Shown piece by piece: positions 36,037 to 46,364 of a DNA stretch of 64,000 nt. The first letter of the stretch is position 1; each line of letters begins with the position of its first letter. Under the pieces are notes generated by a model. That model saw only the letters and a list, made by a program, of their open reading frames with translations, did not search any database and was not told the DNA's origin. This DNA comes from Limibacter armeniacum (GTDB lineage: Bacteria; Bacteroidota; Bacteroidia; Cytophagales; Flammeovirgaceae), in contig NZ_JBAJNO010000003.1 of the NCBI RefSeq assembly GCF_036880985.1, positions 304,807 to 368,806 on the forward strand, read 5' to 3'. The translations under genes and the position numbers were made by a program.

Positions 36037-36122
36037 AACGCTTCAGATTGATTTTTAAACTAAAACCAACAGTCCAAACTTGTGTCATAACAGCTTGATA
36101 CTGCTTGTACTTAACCTAACAA

Positions 36123-36707
36123 ATGAATAAGCTAATTGCAATAATTCTAATATTGGTCATTGGGCCAATTCTTGGAGGGGTTTATGGGATTCTTCATGAC
36201 CAAATCACCTATTCCATCTCAGAGGAGTATTATACAAAGTTTAAGTTTATACAATTTGGACTTGAAAACTGGGGATTAGGACAAAATATCGGATCAGGTA
36301 AAAATCCGGAGATACAGTTAGAGAACCCTAGATTTGGAGTTACCATCATAGGAATATTGGCTACATGGTGGGTAGGACTTATTATAGGGGTGTTTCTTGG
36401 TCTTGTAGGGTTCATCCATAAAAATGGAAATGAGATGTTCAAGGTTACCCTAAAAGCAATTATGGTAACTATGGGAGTCGCATTAATAACTGGCTTTATT
36501 GGGCTTTTATATGGACAATTTTTTCTGGATGAAGTTCCTCCGTATTGGTTTTTACCTGACCATACAAATGACAGGAAAAGCTTTATAGCCATTGGCTCAA
36601 TGCATAATTTCAGCTACTTGGGAGGACTAATTGGATTAATTGCAGGTGTGATATTTAGTATCCTCCAAAAAAGAAAAAATAAACGCATGATAACTCAAAA
36701 TTCCTGA
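36123..36707 (+). CDS. Hypothetical integral membrane protein
   Basis: 194 residues with four predicted transmembrane segments (about 5-25, 75-98, 108-130, 160-182). Glycine-rich helices (ILGGVYGILHD, GLIIGVFLGLVGF, LGGLIGLIAGVIF) and a periplasmic loop between helices one and two. No family recognised. Its stop codon overlaps the start of the MepB-like gene (TGATG), so the two are translationally coupled. Confidence 0.68.
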   Translation: MNKLIAIILILVIGPILGGVYGILHDQITYSISEEYYTKFKFIQFGLENWGLGQNIGSGKNPEIQLENPRFGVTIIGILATWWVGLIIGVFLGLVGFIHKNGNEMFKVTLKAIMVTMGVALITGFIGLLYGQFFLDEVPPYWFLPDHTNDRKSFIAIGSMHNFSYLGGLIGLIAGVIFSILQKRKNKRMITQNS

Positions 36708-37258
36708 TGCATAAAACGTCAGCAGATACTCCAATTAACAATAACCAATTGATGATTAAAGCATTATATCAAATAGAAAACACGCTCTTAAATTATAATG
36801 GGCTGAAAATAAAAAACGTTGTTCAAGACCATGAATGTCAAGAATATTTTGGGTTTAACTTCCAAATAAACAAGCTCAACATAAAATTTAGAAAAGCGAA
36901 AGTCACTCCTAAAAAAACGGGGCTGTTTGTCTCCTTATGGAAAAGAAACGCAACAGGACAAACAGCGCCTTTTAGCATAAATGACAATTTCGATTATTAT
37001 ATCATCGCAACGGAACAAGATCACCAATTCGGGTTTTTCCTTTTCCCAAAACAAGTTTTAAGCGACAATCAAATATTAACCAAGCACAATAAAGAAGGTA
37101 AACGGGGTTTCAGGGTCTATGCAGATTGGAATACACCCAACAACAAACAAGCTCAAAAAAGCAAAAATTGGCAAGAAAAGTATTTTATAGATTTGACCAA
37201 TACCGAAAATAAGTGTGTTGAAAAACTTAATTCAATTCTGCCCATCACTTGTCTGTAA
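36707..37258 (+). CDS. MepB-family protein
   Basis: 183 residues. The segments GLFVSLWKRNATGQTAPF, FDYYIIATEQDHQFGFFLFPK, GKRGFRVYADWNTPNNKQAQKSKNWQ are characteristic of the MepB family, named after a Staphylococcus gene beside the MepRA multidrug system, whose function is not known. There is no signal peptide. Start overlaps the preceding gene by one base. Confidence 0.85.
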   Translation: MHKTSADTPINNNQLMIKALYQIENTLLNYNGLKIKNVVQDHECQEYFGFNFQINKLNIKFRKAKVTPKKTGLFVSLWKRNATGQTAPFSINDNFDYYIIATEQDHQFGFFLFPKQVLSDNQILTKHNKEGKRGFRVYADWNTPNNKQAQKSKNWQEKYFIDLTNTENKCVEKLNSILPITCL

Positions 37259-37308
37259 TATGAATGGGATACACTAATTGTTCATCACATTTAATCAGCA
37301 TTCAAACA

Positions 37309-37353
37309 AAAGGTATAGCCCATTCCTACTCAAATAGTAATGGCTATACCTTT
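37309..37353. terminator. Bidirectional terminator
   Basis: AAAGGTATAGCCCATT pairs with AATGGCTATACCTTT (one bulged C), between the convergent mepB-like and sulfatase genes. Confidence 0.85.
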
Positions 37354-37409
37354 ATAATATTCAGCATCATAATGTCCTGCTATTGACTACAAACATTTGT
37401 ATGCTTAAC

Positions 37410-39734
37410 CTATCTACTTAAGTCTAATCGGATATTGGTTAGGTTACCCTTAAAATGAAAAGGAGTATCGTAGTTATCATCAATCGGGGTGCCGCCATCC
37501 ATACCGATATCTTGCGTTTCATCCAAAGAGTACTTGATAGGTGTCGTCTGATCAATCTTACCTTCACCTACTACCTTGCCATCCACAAGGAGCTTCACTG
37601 TACCACTCTTACCAAACTCCTTTTCACCACCATTATAGGTAAAGTCTGCCTTGACCTCATGCTTTCCGGCAGGTACTTTTGAAGTAGAATTGATGGTATA
37701 GCGCTTCAGGTCAATGTAATTGTGGGAGAAATAAAGTTGACCATCTTTCAGGTAAAATGCCCAACCTGCTGTATTGCCGCCTTGCGTGAAGATCATCCCA
37801 TTACTATTTTCATCCACCTCCACATCTGCCGTAATCGAGAAGGATTTGTTCTTCAGGTCAGGGGCAGTTGCTTCCGGCAACCCGCTGATAGGAGAAGGAT
37901 AAACAAAGTGAGTTCTACCTGCACTTGGGTTGGGCTTACCTGTCATCTCTGCCGAAAAGCGTTCCGCTCCTCGCCAGTCCAGCGGCAGTACATTGTACTT
38001 GCTCGCCTGTGCCCACCACAAAGCTTTTAGCTCTTCCAACTTTGCAGGTTCGGACTTTGCCAAATCAGTAGCCTGAGAAAAATCCTTGTCAATATTGTAA
38101 AGTTCCCACTTGGCTTCAAATGGGTCATAGTTATCCCTTACCGGATTCCATGGTTCAAACGAAAGGCTGGCAGCCCACCAACCATCCTTGTAGATGCCCC
38201 GGTTGGCAAACATTTCAAAGTATTGCATGGTATGGCTTTCCTTGGCTTTGCCATCGGTCAAACTTTCCATAAAGCTACGTCCTTCCATGGGCTTCTGTGG
38301 TACCCCATTGACCATATTAGGCTCTTCTAGTCCCACTACCTCCAAAATAGTTGGCGCTATATCCACCACATGGGTAAACTGATTCCTGATCGCTTTGCTT
38401 TCCTTGATCTTCTTGGGCCATGAGATTATCATCGGGTTTCTTACTCCTCCTAAATGACTGGCTACCTGCTTGGTCCATTGGAATGGTGTATTCATCGCCC
38501 AAGCCCACTCAGCAGGGAAATGGTTGAAGTGTTTTTCCGTTCCCAACTCATCAATATGAGGCAGCACTTCCTCATAAGTAGTCTCATGGGCATTGAAGAA
38601 TGCAATCTCATTCATACAGCCTTCCAATCCTCCCTCTGCCGAAGAACCATTATCACCCACGATATAAATGATCATGGTATTTTCAGCATCCGGCAAGGTC
38701 TTGACATAGTCCATCACCCGCCCTACCTGAGCATCGGCATGTGCCCCATAGGCAGCAAAAATTTCCATCATATGGCTGTACAGCTTTTTCTGGTCGGCAT
38801 TCAGGCTCTCCCATGCCGGCAGACTTTTGGGACGGGTTGTCAGCTTGGCATCGGCAGGGATTACCCCCATCTCTTTTTGACGCTTGAAGGTCTCTTCCCG
38901 ATACTTATCCCAGCCCATATCAAACTTGCCTTTAAACTTGTCAATCCATTCTTTCGGTGCCTGATGTGGACTGTGTGTTGCAGCCAAAGCCAAATAAACA
39001 AACCAAGGCTTTTCAGGCTCAAATGCCTCTGCCTTTTGCAAGTACGCAATGGTCTTGTCTGCAAGGTCTGCACTCAGGTGATAGTTCGGGTCATCTGGAC
39101 GCTCTATTGGGTTCAGGTTTTCGATCAGGTCCGCCTTGAACTGGTTGATATCTCCCGCATTAAAGCCATAGAAGTAATTAAATCCCAATCCTGTGGGCCA
39201 GTGGTCAAAAGGTCCCAATGGACCTGTCTCATATACGGGTGTATTGTGGTTTTTTCCAATCCAAGCGGTGGCATAGCCATTTTGTCTCAGTATTTCGGCA
39301 ATGGTAGCCGTACTTTTCGGGATTACACCAGTATAGCCGTCATATCCGGTAGCCAGCTCTGTAATAATACCTGTACCGGAAGACTGGTGGTTTCGCCCAG
39401 TCAGTAAGGCAGCTCGGGTAGGTGAGCAAAGCGCTGTCGTATGGAAACGATTATAGATCACGCCCTTCTCTGCCAGCTTTTCCATATTGGGTGAAGGTAC
39501 CCCTCCACCGCTTACAGCAAACTGGCCAAACCCGGCATCGTCTATCAGGACAAGCAAAATGTTGGGAGCGCCTTCCGGTGGTTTGGCAGGCTGTGGAAAC
39601 TTGGCAGGGTCACTGTCCTTGAAGGTCGTCCCCACGACACCCTTGAATCGGTATTCCGGTCGAGGTAAGACTTCCTGTGCAAAGGCACGTGGTACGTACA
39701 CTAGCAACAGCAACATAAAAATAGTAGGTTTCAT
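37410..39734 (-). CDS. Arylsulfatase (type I, formylglycine) with C-terminal beta-sandwich
   Basis: 774 residues with a signal peptide (about 1-19). The metal-binding LVLIDDAGFG (Asp65, Asp66) and the active-site CSPTRAALLTGR (Cys103 is converted to formylglycine) are intact, along with IGKNHNTP and the GDNGSSAEGG region. The last 140 residues form a beta-sandwich of LamG/concanavalin type. The overall arrangement resembles Pseudomonas AtsA-type enzymes. It removes sulfate esters, consistent with a marine life style. No maturation enzyme or glycoside hydrolase is adjacent, so it is not part of a visible polysaccharide locus. Confidence 0.93.
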   Translation of the reverse strand: MKPTIFMLLLLVYVPRAFAQEVLPRPEYRFKGVVGTTFKDSDPAKFPQPAKPPEGAPNILLVLIDDAGFGQFAVSGGGVPSPNMEKLAEKGVIYNRFHTTALCSPTRAALLTGRNHQSSGTGIITELATGYDGYTGVIPKSTATIAEILRQNGYATAWIGKNHNTPVYETGPLGPFDHWPTGLGFNYFYGFNAGDINQFKADLIENLNPIERPDDPNYHLSADLADKTIAYLQKAEAFEPEKPWFVYLALAATHSPHQAPKEWIDKFKGKFDMGWDKYREETFKRQKEMGVIPADAKLTTRPKSLPAWESLNADQKKLYSHMMEIFAAYGAHADAQVGRVMDYVKTLPDAENTMIIYIVGDNGSSAEGGLEGCMNEIAFFNAHETTYEEVLPHIDELGTEKHFNHFPAEWAWAMNTPFQWTKQVASHLGGVRNPMIISWPKKIKESKAIRNQFTHVVDIAPTILEVVGLEEPNMVNGVPQKPMEGRSFMESLTDGKAKESHTMQYFEMFANRGIYKDGWWAASLSFEPWNPVRDNYDPFEAKWELYNIDKDFSQATDLAKSEPAKLEELKALWWAQASKYNVLPLDWRGAERFSAEMTGKPNPSAGRTHFVYPSPISGLPEATAPDLKNKSFSITADVEVDENSNGMIFTQGGNTAGWAFYLKDGQLYFSHNYIDLKRYTINSTSKVPAGKHEVKADFTYNGGEKEFGKSGTVKLLVDGKVVGEGKIDQTTPIKYSLDETQDIGMDGGTPIDDNYDTPFHFKGNLTNIRLDLSR

Positions 39735-40645
39735 ATTCGTTATCAGTTAGATCTAAAGAGGCAAAACAGAAAGGAGTGAATACCTAACAGGTAGCTAATA
39801 AGATACTTTTAGAGTTGACTTCAATAGCTAAATCAAGTGCATCAACAAAATGTAAAATGAAGTAAAAAAGAAGGGTATTTATCTATACTAAAGAAGTAGC
39901 CTTTTATGCTATATTATAAGTTTTCAAATTGAGCATTTATTTTAATAAATATATTTTCAGTACAAAACCCCATTCAATAACATTATATACAATCACAGAG
40001 TTCAAACTTTATTGCAATAAAAACTGCCCAACATACTTATATAAAAATATTCATATGTATTAAAGTCAATTTACGATGAATATCAGACTCAACTAAGTAT
40101 TCTAATTGAAGTAATCACAATCCACCTTCCCCACTGTTTACGCTGTTTATCAGATAAAGTCATCCTGAAAAGTAACCATCACTTCTTGATTCCCTCATTA
40201 TGAAATTTGTAACACAACGATAATTAAACACTAATAACCAAACACTTACCACTACAACTGACGCTTGTAAAACCTCCTTCTCTTCTTAAAAAGGGATCGT
40301 ATAACCAACTTTCCTTATTGAAATGGTAACTAAAAAGTTTCATCACAACAGGCTCAGGACAATACCTGTTTAAGTCCTAAGATCTTTATACCTACATTCC
40401 ATTCATCGCAATTCTTGTTCTTCCTATCGCACTATTTTCTTTTGAAAAATCTATACGCTCTACTTTGACACTCAATAGAAATTATGATCACTGGTTTTTA
40501 AGCGAACCTGATCGTCACGTGCTTTCTACTTTAAAAATTGTGCTAATGAAGACACCTGATTTTTATTACAGTGGATTTAAATCACAAACAGCATAGAAAA
40601 AGTAGAATTACAACAAACTATTAATAAACTAAATACTAGGTAATT
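39735..40645. other. 911-bp gene-free AT-rich region
   Basis: No ORF with coding character is seen between the divergent sulfatase and DUF3500 genes. There are no strong hairpins. The stretch is unusually long for this compact region. It may hold regulatory sites or a decayed gene, but I find no recognisable sequence in it. Confidence 0.5.
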
Positions 40646-42148
40646 ATGACCAAATTGCGGAACACAAAACTCCAAATCACCCACCGGGTAATTTTTCAAG
40701 CAGTGACAGCCCTTATTATTTCATCATTAGTTATACTTTCAGGTTGCAATGATGACGATGAAAACGTAGTAGATGAAGCCTCCATTACATCCATAGATTG
40801 TAGCGGCGTCACTTTTGACTTGACTATAGACGGCCCAGATATTTCAGGTACAGCTACCGTTCCTTATTCCGGCGGAAATGGCGTGGCTTATGACACTGCA
40901 ATGGTGATCTCTTCAACTGGTGTAATAGGCTATACTGCTACATTGGAAAGCGGTACGTTGGCGAGTGGCGAAGGTAACTTGGTCTTTGATATCACGGGTA
41001 CATCCACAAATCAGATGGGCGGCGGCATCGCTTTCTTCAGTGTAGCTTTTGGAGGTCAGGCCTGCGTACTTGAGATGACACTTGATGGTGGATTCGATGG
41101 CGGCATGGAACCTGGCGCTGGTGGTCCTGGCGGAGACATGGGCGACATTGTGGACAACGGCTTCTCAGATGTTGAAGCGGTAGAAGTTACGGCTTGTTCT
41201 TCTGCTTCAGGAATTGAGAAGATCATTTGCCTTGCCGAATCTTTTATCGCATTGCTTGATGATGAAGAGTTGGCAATTGTACAGCTTGATTACTCAGTGG
41301 AAAATGCACAGAAATGGTCTAACCTACCAGAAGGAATGGCAGGAATCAGACTGGGACTTTCTCTGGGCGAAATGGATTCAACACAAGTGGCCTATGTAAA
41401 AGCCCTGCTGAAAGAAGTTACCGGAAGTAAAGCAAACGAAGGATGGGACGAACTGTATCAACACCTTATCGCTGACAATTACCTAGGTGACAATGGAGGC
41501 GGCAATACTTACGGCTCTCACAATTACTATTTTGCCTTGTTGGGAACACCATCTACCTCCGGCACTTTTGAGATCCAATTCGGAGGCCATCACTTTGCGC
41601 TTGCCAACACTTACATTGATGGAGAACTGGTGGGTGCTACTCCTTCTTTCCGTGGCATTGAACCATTCGGTACTTTCACTTACAATGGTGAATCTTACCA
41701 AACCATGAATGATGAGCAAGCAGCTATGGTGGCTATGCTGGCAGGACTGTCTTCTGACGAGCTGGCAACTGCTCAACTGAGTGGTACATTCGGTGATCTT
41801 GTAGCTGGCCCTCAGAATGATAACAATTTCCCTGCAACGCCTTCTGGACTGAACGTAGGTGGACTAACCTCTGCTCAGAAAGAACTGGTACTTGCCGTAA
41901 TCGAAACTTACGTTGCTGACCTGTCTGATACTGAAGCTGAAAAAATCATGGACAAATATGAAAGCGAGATAGACGATACCTACATCGGATATTCAGGTAC
42001 AACCAGCGTAACTGAAAGAAACGATTATGTCAGAATCGATGGCCCGTCTGTATGGATTGAGTACAGTACGCAGTCTGGCGTTATCCTGTCAGGCACACAC
42101 CCTCACTCTGTATGGAGAGACAAGACATTTGATTACGGTGGAAATTAA
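40646..42148 (+). CDS. DUF3500 family lipoprotein
   Basis: 500 residues. Lipobox VILSGC at residues about 29-34, followed by an acidic linker. An N-terminal beta domain (about 45-150) with GGFDGGMEPGAGGPGGD linker leads into the DUF3500 domain (about 170-500), with FGGHHFALANTYIDGELVGATPSFRGIEPFGT and a final SGTHPHSVWRD. Conserved histidines (GGHHF, THPHS) suggest metal binding. DUF3500 genes often occur beside HupE/UreJ and TonB receptors, as here. Function is not established. Confidence 0.87.
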   Translation: MTKLRNTKLQITHRVIFQAVTALIISSLVILSGCNDDDENVVDEASITSIDCSGVTFDLTIDGPDISGTATVPYSGGNGVAYDTAMVISSTGVIGYTATLESGTLASGEGNLVFDITGTSTNQMGGGIAFFSVAFGGQACVLEMTLDGGFDGGMEPGAGGPGGDMGDIVDNGFSDVEAVEVTACSSASGIEKIICLAESFIALLDDEELAIVQLDYSVENAQKWSNLPEGMAGIRLGLSLGEMDSTQVAYVKALLKEVTGSKANEGWDELYQHLIADNYLGDNGGGNTYGSHNYYFALLGTPSTSGTFEIQFGGHHFALANTYIDGELVGATPSFRGIEPFGTFTYNGESYQTMNDEQAAMVAMLAGLSSDELATAQLSGTFGDLVAGPQNDNNFPATPSGLNVGGLTSAQKELVLAVIETYVADLSDTEAEKIMDKYESEIDDTYIGYSGTTSVTERNDYVRIDGPSVWIEYSTQSGVILSGTHPHSVWRDKTFDYGGN

Positions 42149-42177
42149 TTTTTTCCACTGCTGAAACATTCAGTGAC

Positions 42178-42204
42178 AACCTGCCCTCCTGCTGAGGGCA
42201 GGTT
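42178..42204 (+). terminator. Stem-loop between DUF3500 and hupE-like genes
   Basis: AACCTGCCCTC, loop, GAGGGCAGGTT, without a long T run. It may attenuate rather than stop transcription into the next gene. Confidence 0.6.
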
Positions 42205-42297
42205 GCTTTCAACCAATATGATAACAAATCCGTCCGACTTCAGGTGCAGGTACATTTCTGCAAGGTGATCGGGCAGCATTACTTATTGAATACCAGT

Positions 42298-43491
42298 ATG
42301 CATTTCAGAAAGCTATGGCATGTATCACTTTTGCTGCTACCTGCCTTCATGATACTACCCTCAAAAATTTTGGCTCACCCCATGCCCAATACGGTGGTGG
42401 AACTTTCCGTTTCAGATCATTCTGTTTTTGGTGTGGCAAAGATGCCTTTTATAGTTTGGATGGATGCCACCAAAAGCACTGAAGAGAAAGTTGACAGCAC
42501 ACAGATCGTAGGTTATTTCCAGCAACATATCAAGGCGCTATCAGGGAATGACGTTTGGAAAACCAACATCAGTGGCTTTAAGACGATCGAAGAGTTTGAC
42601 CGTGAAGTTGGTAAGTATACTGAACTGGAGATTTATTTTGAGCTGACACCTTCTACCCCATCGGCACTTCACCAGTTTGATTTTGCCTATGATGCCATCA
42701 TTCATGAGGTACTCACCCACAAGATTCTCATTTACCTGAAATATGACTGGAACAGCGGGATGATCACAGATGAGGCTACCAGACCTGTTGGCGTTATAGC
42801 GACAGATTTTAAATTGGGAAAATGCCTGCCACTGAAGATTGACATTGATGGCGGAAGCTGGATCAAAGGCACTTGGGCCATGTTTTTATTTGGAATGGAA
42901 CATATCCGTGTTGGGTTGGACCATATTCTTTTCCTGCTCACGTTGTTGATCGTCTCGCCGCTGGCAGTCTTTGATAAAAGGTGGACAGGCTTTGAAGGCT
43001 ATAGGCACACCCTCTTCCGATTTCTGAAAATAAGTATTGCCTTTACAATTGGCCATTCAATCACATTGCTTGTTGGCAGCTTTGACCTGATTCCTTTCCG
43101 TGCTCAGTATATCGAAGTTCTGATTGCCCTATCCATCCTGATATCTGCCATTCACTGCATCAAACCTGTTTTTGTAAAGAAAGAGGCTTGGGTGGCGGCC
43201 GGCTTCGGGCTTATCCATGGTTTGGCATTTTCGATTTCACTTTCATCCATGAACCTCGGATGGCAGGCAAGGTTACTGAGTGTTGTCGGATTCAACCTTG
43301 GCATCGAAAGCATGCAGCTTATCATTATGGTTTGCTTCTTTCCCTTACTGATCACCAGCAAATGGAAATTTTACCCAGCCTTCAGGGTTGCCTTTGCCAT
43401 CATCACAGGCATCACTGCCGTGGCGTGGATTTTTGAACGCGTTCTGGAGAAAGAAAATTTCATTACCGAGATCGCTAATTCTATTTTATAA
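42298..43491 (+). CDS. HupE/UreJ-family membrane protein
   Basis: 397 residues from the ATG at 42298; an in-frame GTG upstream is less likely. A signal peptide, a periplasmic domain (about 28-200), then six or so membrane helices from about residue 205. The membrane part starts with the HupE/UreJ motif MEHIRVGLDHILFLLTLL and contains GHSITLL and GFGLIHGLAFSISLS, with histidines that form the presumed metal path. HupE/UreJ proteins are nickel permeases; a related metal is likely here. It precedes a TonB receptor by 9 bp, so the pair is cotranscribed. Confidence 0.87.
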   Translation: MHFRKLWHVSLLLLPAFMILPSKILAHPMPNTVVELSVSDHSVFGVAKMPFIVWMDATKSTEEKVDSTQIVGYFQQHIKALSGNDVWKTNISGFKTIEEFDREVGKYTELEIYFELTPSTPSALHQFDFAYDAIIHEVLTHKILIYLKYDWNSGMITDEATRPVGVIATDFKLGKCLPLKIDIDGGSWIKGTWAMFLFGMEHIRVGLDHILFLLTLLIVSPLAVFDKRWTGFEGYRHTLFRFLKISIAFTIGHSITLLVGSFDLIPFRAQYIEVLIALSILISAIHCIKPVFVKKEAWVAAGFGLIHGLAFSISLSSMNLGWQARLLSVVGFNLGIESMQLIIMVCFFPLLITSKWKFYPAFRVAFAIITGITAVAWIFERVLEKENFITEIANSIL

Positions 43492-43500
43492 ACAATCAGC

Positions 43501-45726
43501 ATGAATTTTTTCAAATCAATTTACAGTACAATTTTTTTTGTACTGGTCGGTTCTGCCGCATTGGCTCAAGGAATTTCAGGAAAGGTGGTGGATGAAACAG
43601 GACTTGCCATAGAAGCAGTACTCGTACAAAATCTTCACACCGATCAGCACACCCACACCAACCAACAGGGAACATTTTTACTCAACGGTATAGAAGCAGG
43701 CGATACGCTTACGCTAACACATGCCGCATACAATACGATTAGTGTTGTAGTAAAAGAAGAAAAAGAACGCACCATCATACTTGAACTCAAGACCTTTGAA
43801 CTGGATCAGATTACGGTGAGTCCGGAGGTCAATGCGCTCAATGTTGTATCAAAGATTGACCTGAAAACTACGCCTGTCAACTCCAGTCAGGAAGTTCTCC
43901 GTAAGGTGCCCGGTCTCATCATCGGTCAGCATGCAGGTGGAGGAAAAGCCGAGCAGATTTTTTTACGGGGATTTGATATAGACCACGGAACAGACATTGC
44001 CATTTCTGTAGATGGCATGCCTGTCAATATGGTTTCCCATGCTCATGGACAGGGCTACGCTGATCTCCACTTCGTGATTCCGGAAACGATTGAGAAAATC
44101 GATTTTGGAAAAGGAACTTACTATGCCGATCAAGGAAATTTTAGTACAGCTGGATATGTCGCCTTTCAGACCAAAGACAGGCTGGAAAATAATATCATTC
44201 AGACAGAGATCGGTCAGTACAATACCAAAAGGTTATTTAGCCTGATCAATCTCTCCCGCAATTCACATCACGCTGCCTATGTCGCCAGTGAATACCTCAC
44301 TACAGATGGCTATTTTGAAAGCCCCCAGAACTTTTCCAGACTGAATGTCATGGGCAAGTACACGGGAGAGCTGGACAATAACAACAAGCTTTCCGTTAGT
44401 GCGTCCCATTTCCAGTCCAGTTGGGATGCGTCAGGACAGATTCCTGAACGGGCAGTGGAAACCAATATCATCAGCAGGTTCGGTGCGATAGATGATACGG
44501 AAGGTGGAAATACGTCAAGGTCAAACCTGAACCTTAACTACATCCATCAGCTATCCAAAAATTCATCCCTGACTTCAAGATTCTATTTGTCTCATTATGA
44601 TTTTGAACTTTACAGCAACTTTACTTTCTATCTGGAAGATGCTGAGCATGGAGACCAGATCAGGCAGAAGGAAGACCGCAACATGTTTGGATTCAATTCT
44701 GAGTGGAATCGCTTTATTGCGCTACCCAATGGGTCGATCAATCTGTCTGCCGGTGTTGGATTGAGAGATGACCAAACTACAGGCACAGCGCTGTCTCATT
44801 CCCTGAACAGACAAACAACGCTTGAAACCCTCAAGCTGGGAGACATTCACGAAACCAACAGCTACGCTTATGCACAGGCTGAGCTGGTCAGGGGAAAATG
44901 GACCGTCAACCCTGCCCTTAGGCTAGATTATTTTCAGTTCGGTTATTATGACCGTCTTTCAGAAACCTATGAAAACAATCAGGTAGAAAAAGGAATACTG
45001 AGTCCAAAACTGAATGTACTTTACCAGCATTCGCCGCTGCTGCAATATTACCTGAAGACGGGCATTGGATTTCATTCCAATGATACGCGTGTAGTCGTGG
45101 CAGAAGAAGGCGAAAGCATCTTGCCCAAAGCCTATTCCTCTGATTTGGGGCTGATATGGAAAGCACATCCCCGACTTCTGGTCAATGCAGCTGTTTGGAA
45201 TCTCTTTCTCGAACAGGAATTTGTTTATGTGGGAGATGCCGGCATCGTAGAGCCAAGCGGAAAAACCAACCGATCGGGCTTCGATCTTGGCGTAAGATGG
45301 CAATTGCTGGACTGGCTTTACTTCAGTCAGGATGTCAATTATGCCTATGCCCGTTCCGTTTCTGACCCTGAAGGAGAAAACTATATTCCTCTGGCGCCGG
45401 ACTTGACTGCTGTGGGCACCTTGAGCATATCAGGTCAAAGCAACTGGTACGGCAGCATCCAGTACCGATATATCAGTGATCGACCTGCCAATGAAGACAA
45501 CACCATCGTAGCAGAAGGCTATACCGTAGTGGATACCAACCTTGGTTATCAGTTTAAACACTTTGACTTGGGTTTGAAAATTCAGAACCTCTTTGATGTG
45601 GAATGGAAAGAAACTCAGTTTGCGACAGAATCCAGGCTGTTTAATGAGACCTCAAGCGTTGAGGAAATCCATTATACACCGGGTATTCCATTTTGTGCGA
45701 CGGCAATGCTCCGGTACAAATTCTGA
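43501..45726 (+). CDS. TonB-dependent outer-membrane receptor, probably for a metal complex
   Basis: 741 residues. Signal peptide (about 1-22), a carboxypeptidase-like regulatory domain (about 24-100), a plug (about 115-225) with RGFDIDHGTDIAISVDGMPVN followed by SHAHGQGYADLHFV, and a barrel ending in a C-terminal Phe. The His-rich sequence DQHTHTN in the N-terminal domain and the His-rich plug point to a metal or metallophore ligand. It is not a SusC-type receptor and has no SusD partner. It lies directly after the HupE-like permease gene, forming an outer/inner membrane uptake pair. Confidence 0.88.
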   Translation: MNFFKSIYSTIFFVLVGSAALAQGISGKVVDETGLAIEAVLVQNLHTDQHTHTNQQGTFLLNGIEAGDTLTLTHAAYNTISVVVKEEKERTIILELKTFELDQITVSPEVNALNVVSKIDLKTTPVNSSQEVLRKVPGLIIGQHAGGGKAEQIFLRGFDIDHGTDIAISVDGMPVNMVSHAHGQGYADLHFVIPETIEKIDFGKGTYYADQGNFSTAGYVAFQTKDRLENNIIQTEIGQYNTKRLFSLINLSRNSHHAAYVASEYLTTDGYFESPQNFSRLNVMGKYTGELDNNNKLSVSASHFQSSWDASGQIPERAVETNIISRFGAIDDTEGGNTSRSNLNLNYIHQLSKNSSLTSRFYLSHYDFELYSNFTFYLEDAEHGDQIRQKEDRNMFGFNSEWNRFIALPNGSINLSAGVGLRDDQTTGTALSHSLNRQTTLETLKLGDIHETNSYAYAQAELVRGKWTVNPALRLDYFQFGYYDRLSETYENNQVEKGILSPKLNVLYQHSPLLQYYLKTGIGFHSNDTRVVVAEEGESILPKAYSSDLGLIWKAHPRLLVNAAVWNLFLEQEFVYVGDAGIVEPSGKTNRSGFDLGVRWQLLDWLYFSQDVNYAYARSVSDPEGENYIPLAPDLTAVGTLSISGQSNWYGSIQYRYISDRPANEDNTIVAEGYTVVDTNLGYQFKHFDLGLKIQNLFDVEWKETQFATESRLFNETSSVEEIHYTPGIPFCATAMLRYKF

Positions 45727-45836
45727 TAAGGATAAAGTTGCCATTTCAATACTAAACTCAGACGGTCATCATACAAAAACAATATGCTATATTGATAGTC
45801 CGAGTCCACAAATAATTCATCTTAAATAGTCGAGAA

Positions 45837-46169
45837 ATGGTAACATGTTTTTTAAAATACACAATCGATCCGTACAAAGTAGCAGCGTTTGAACACTATG
45901 GAAAACTTTGGATTGATCTGGTCAATGAAATGGGAGGTGTACATCATGGATACCTATTGCCGTATGAAGGAGCCAACAACATTGGTTATGCTACATTTTC
46001 ATTTGCGACCTTGGCTGATTATGAAGACTATAGAAATAAAATTCCTTCTTGCCCAAAATGCATGGAAGCTTTTGAGTATGCCAAAAACACAGGCTGTATC
46101 CTTCATTATGAGCGGTCATTCCTGAAGCCAGTATTTGAAGGCATAAACGATAAGGCGAGGATAGACTGA
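45837..46169 (+). CDS. NIPSNAP family protein
   Basis: 110 residues. The NIPSNAP ferredoxin-like fold is recognisable from FLKYTIDPYKVAAFEHYGKLW, GGVHHGYLLPYEG and ATFSFATLADYEDYRN. Small NIPSNAP proteins act as stress or metabolite-binding proteins; the specific role is unknown. It follows the TonB receptor after 110 bp and is ended by a strong terminator, so it may be the last gene of the metal operon. Confidence 0.85.
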   Translation: MVTCFLKYTIDPYKVAAFEHYGKLWIDLVNEMGGVHHGYLLPYEGANNIGYATFSFATLADYEDYRNKIPSCPKCMEAFEYAKNTGCILHYERSFLKPVFEGINDKARID

Positions 46170-46230
46170 TATCTTTTGACACAAAGCGTGCTAGCAAAAC
46201 TCAAACAGCATAAAGGAATCCCAATTAGTG

Positions 46231-46264
46231 AGGATGAGATTTTTAAAAATCTCATCCTTTTTTT
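46231..46264 (+). terminator. Rho-independent terminator
   Basis: AGGATGAGATTTTT is followed by its exact inverse and a T run. Confidence 0.92.
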
Positions 46265-46364
46265 CTATTAATTAGATTAGTAGATAATTATCTCCCTTTG
46301 ATTTCACAAAATCAGTAACATCTCTTTAAGAAGAGTATCCAAAAATTAGAGACCAATAAATAAC

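Noticed and set aside
38454..39407. 317-codon ORF opposite the sulfatase gene.
   Set aside because: Shadow of the sulfatase coding strand; Cys/Arg-rich, low-complexity composition.
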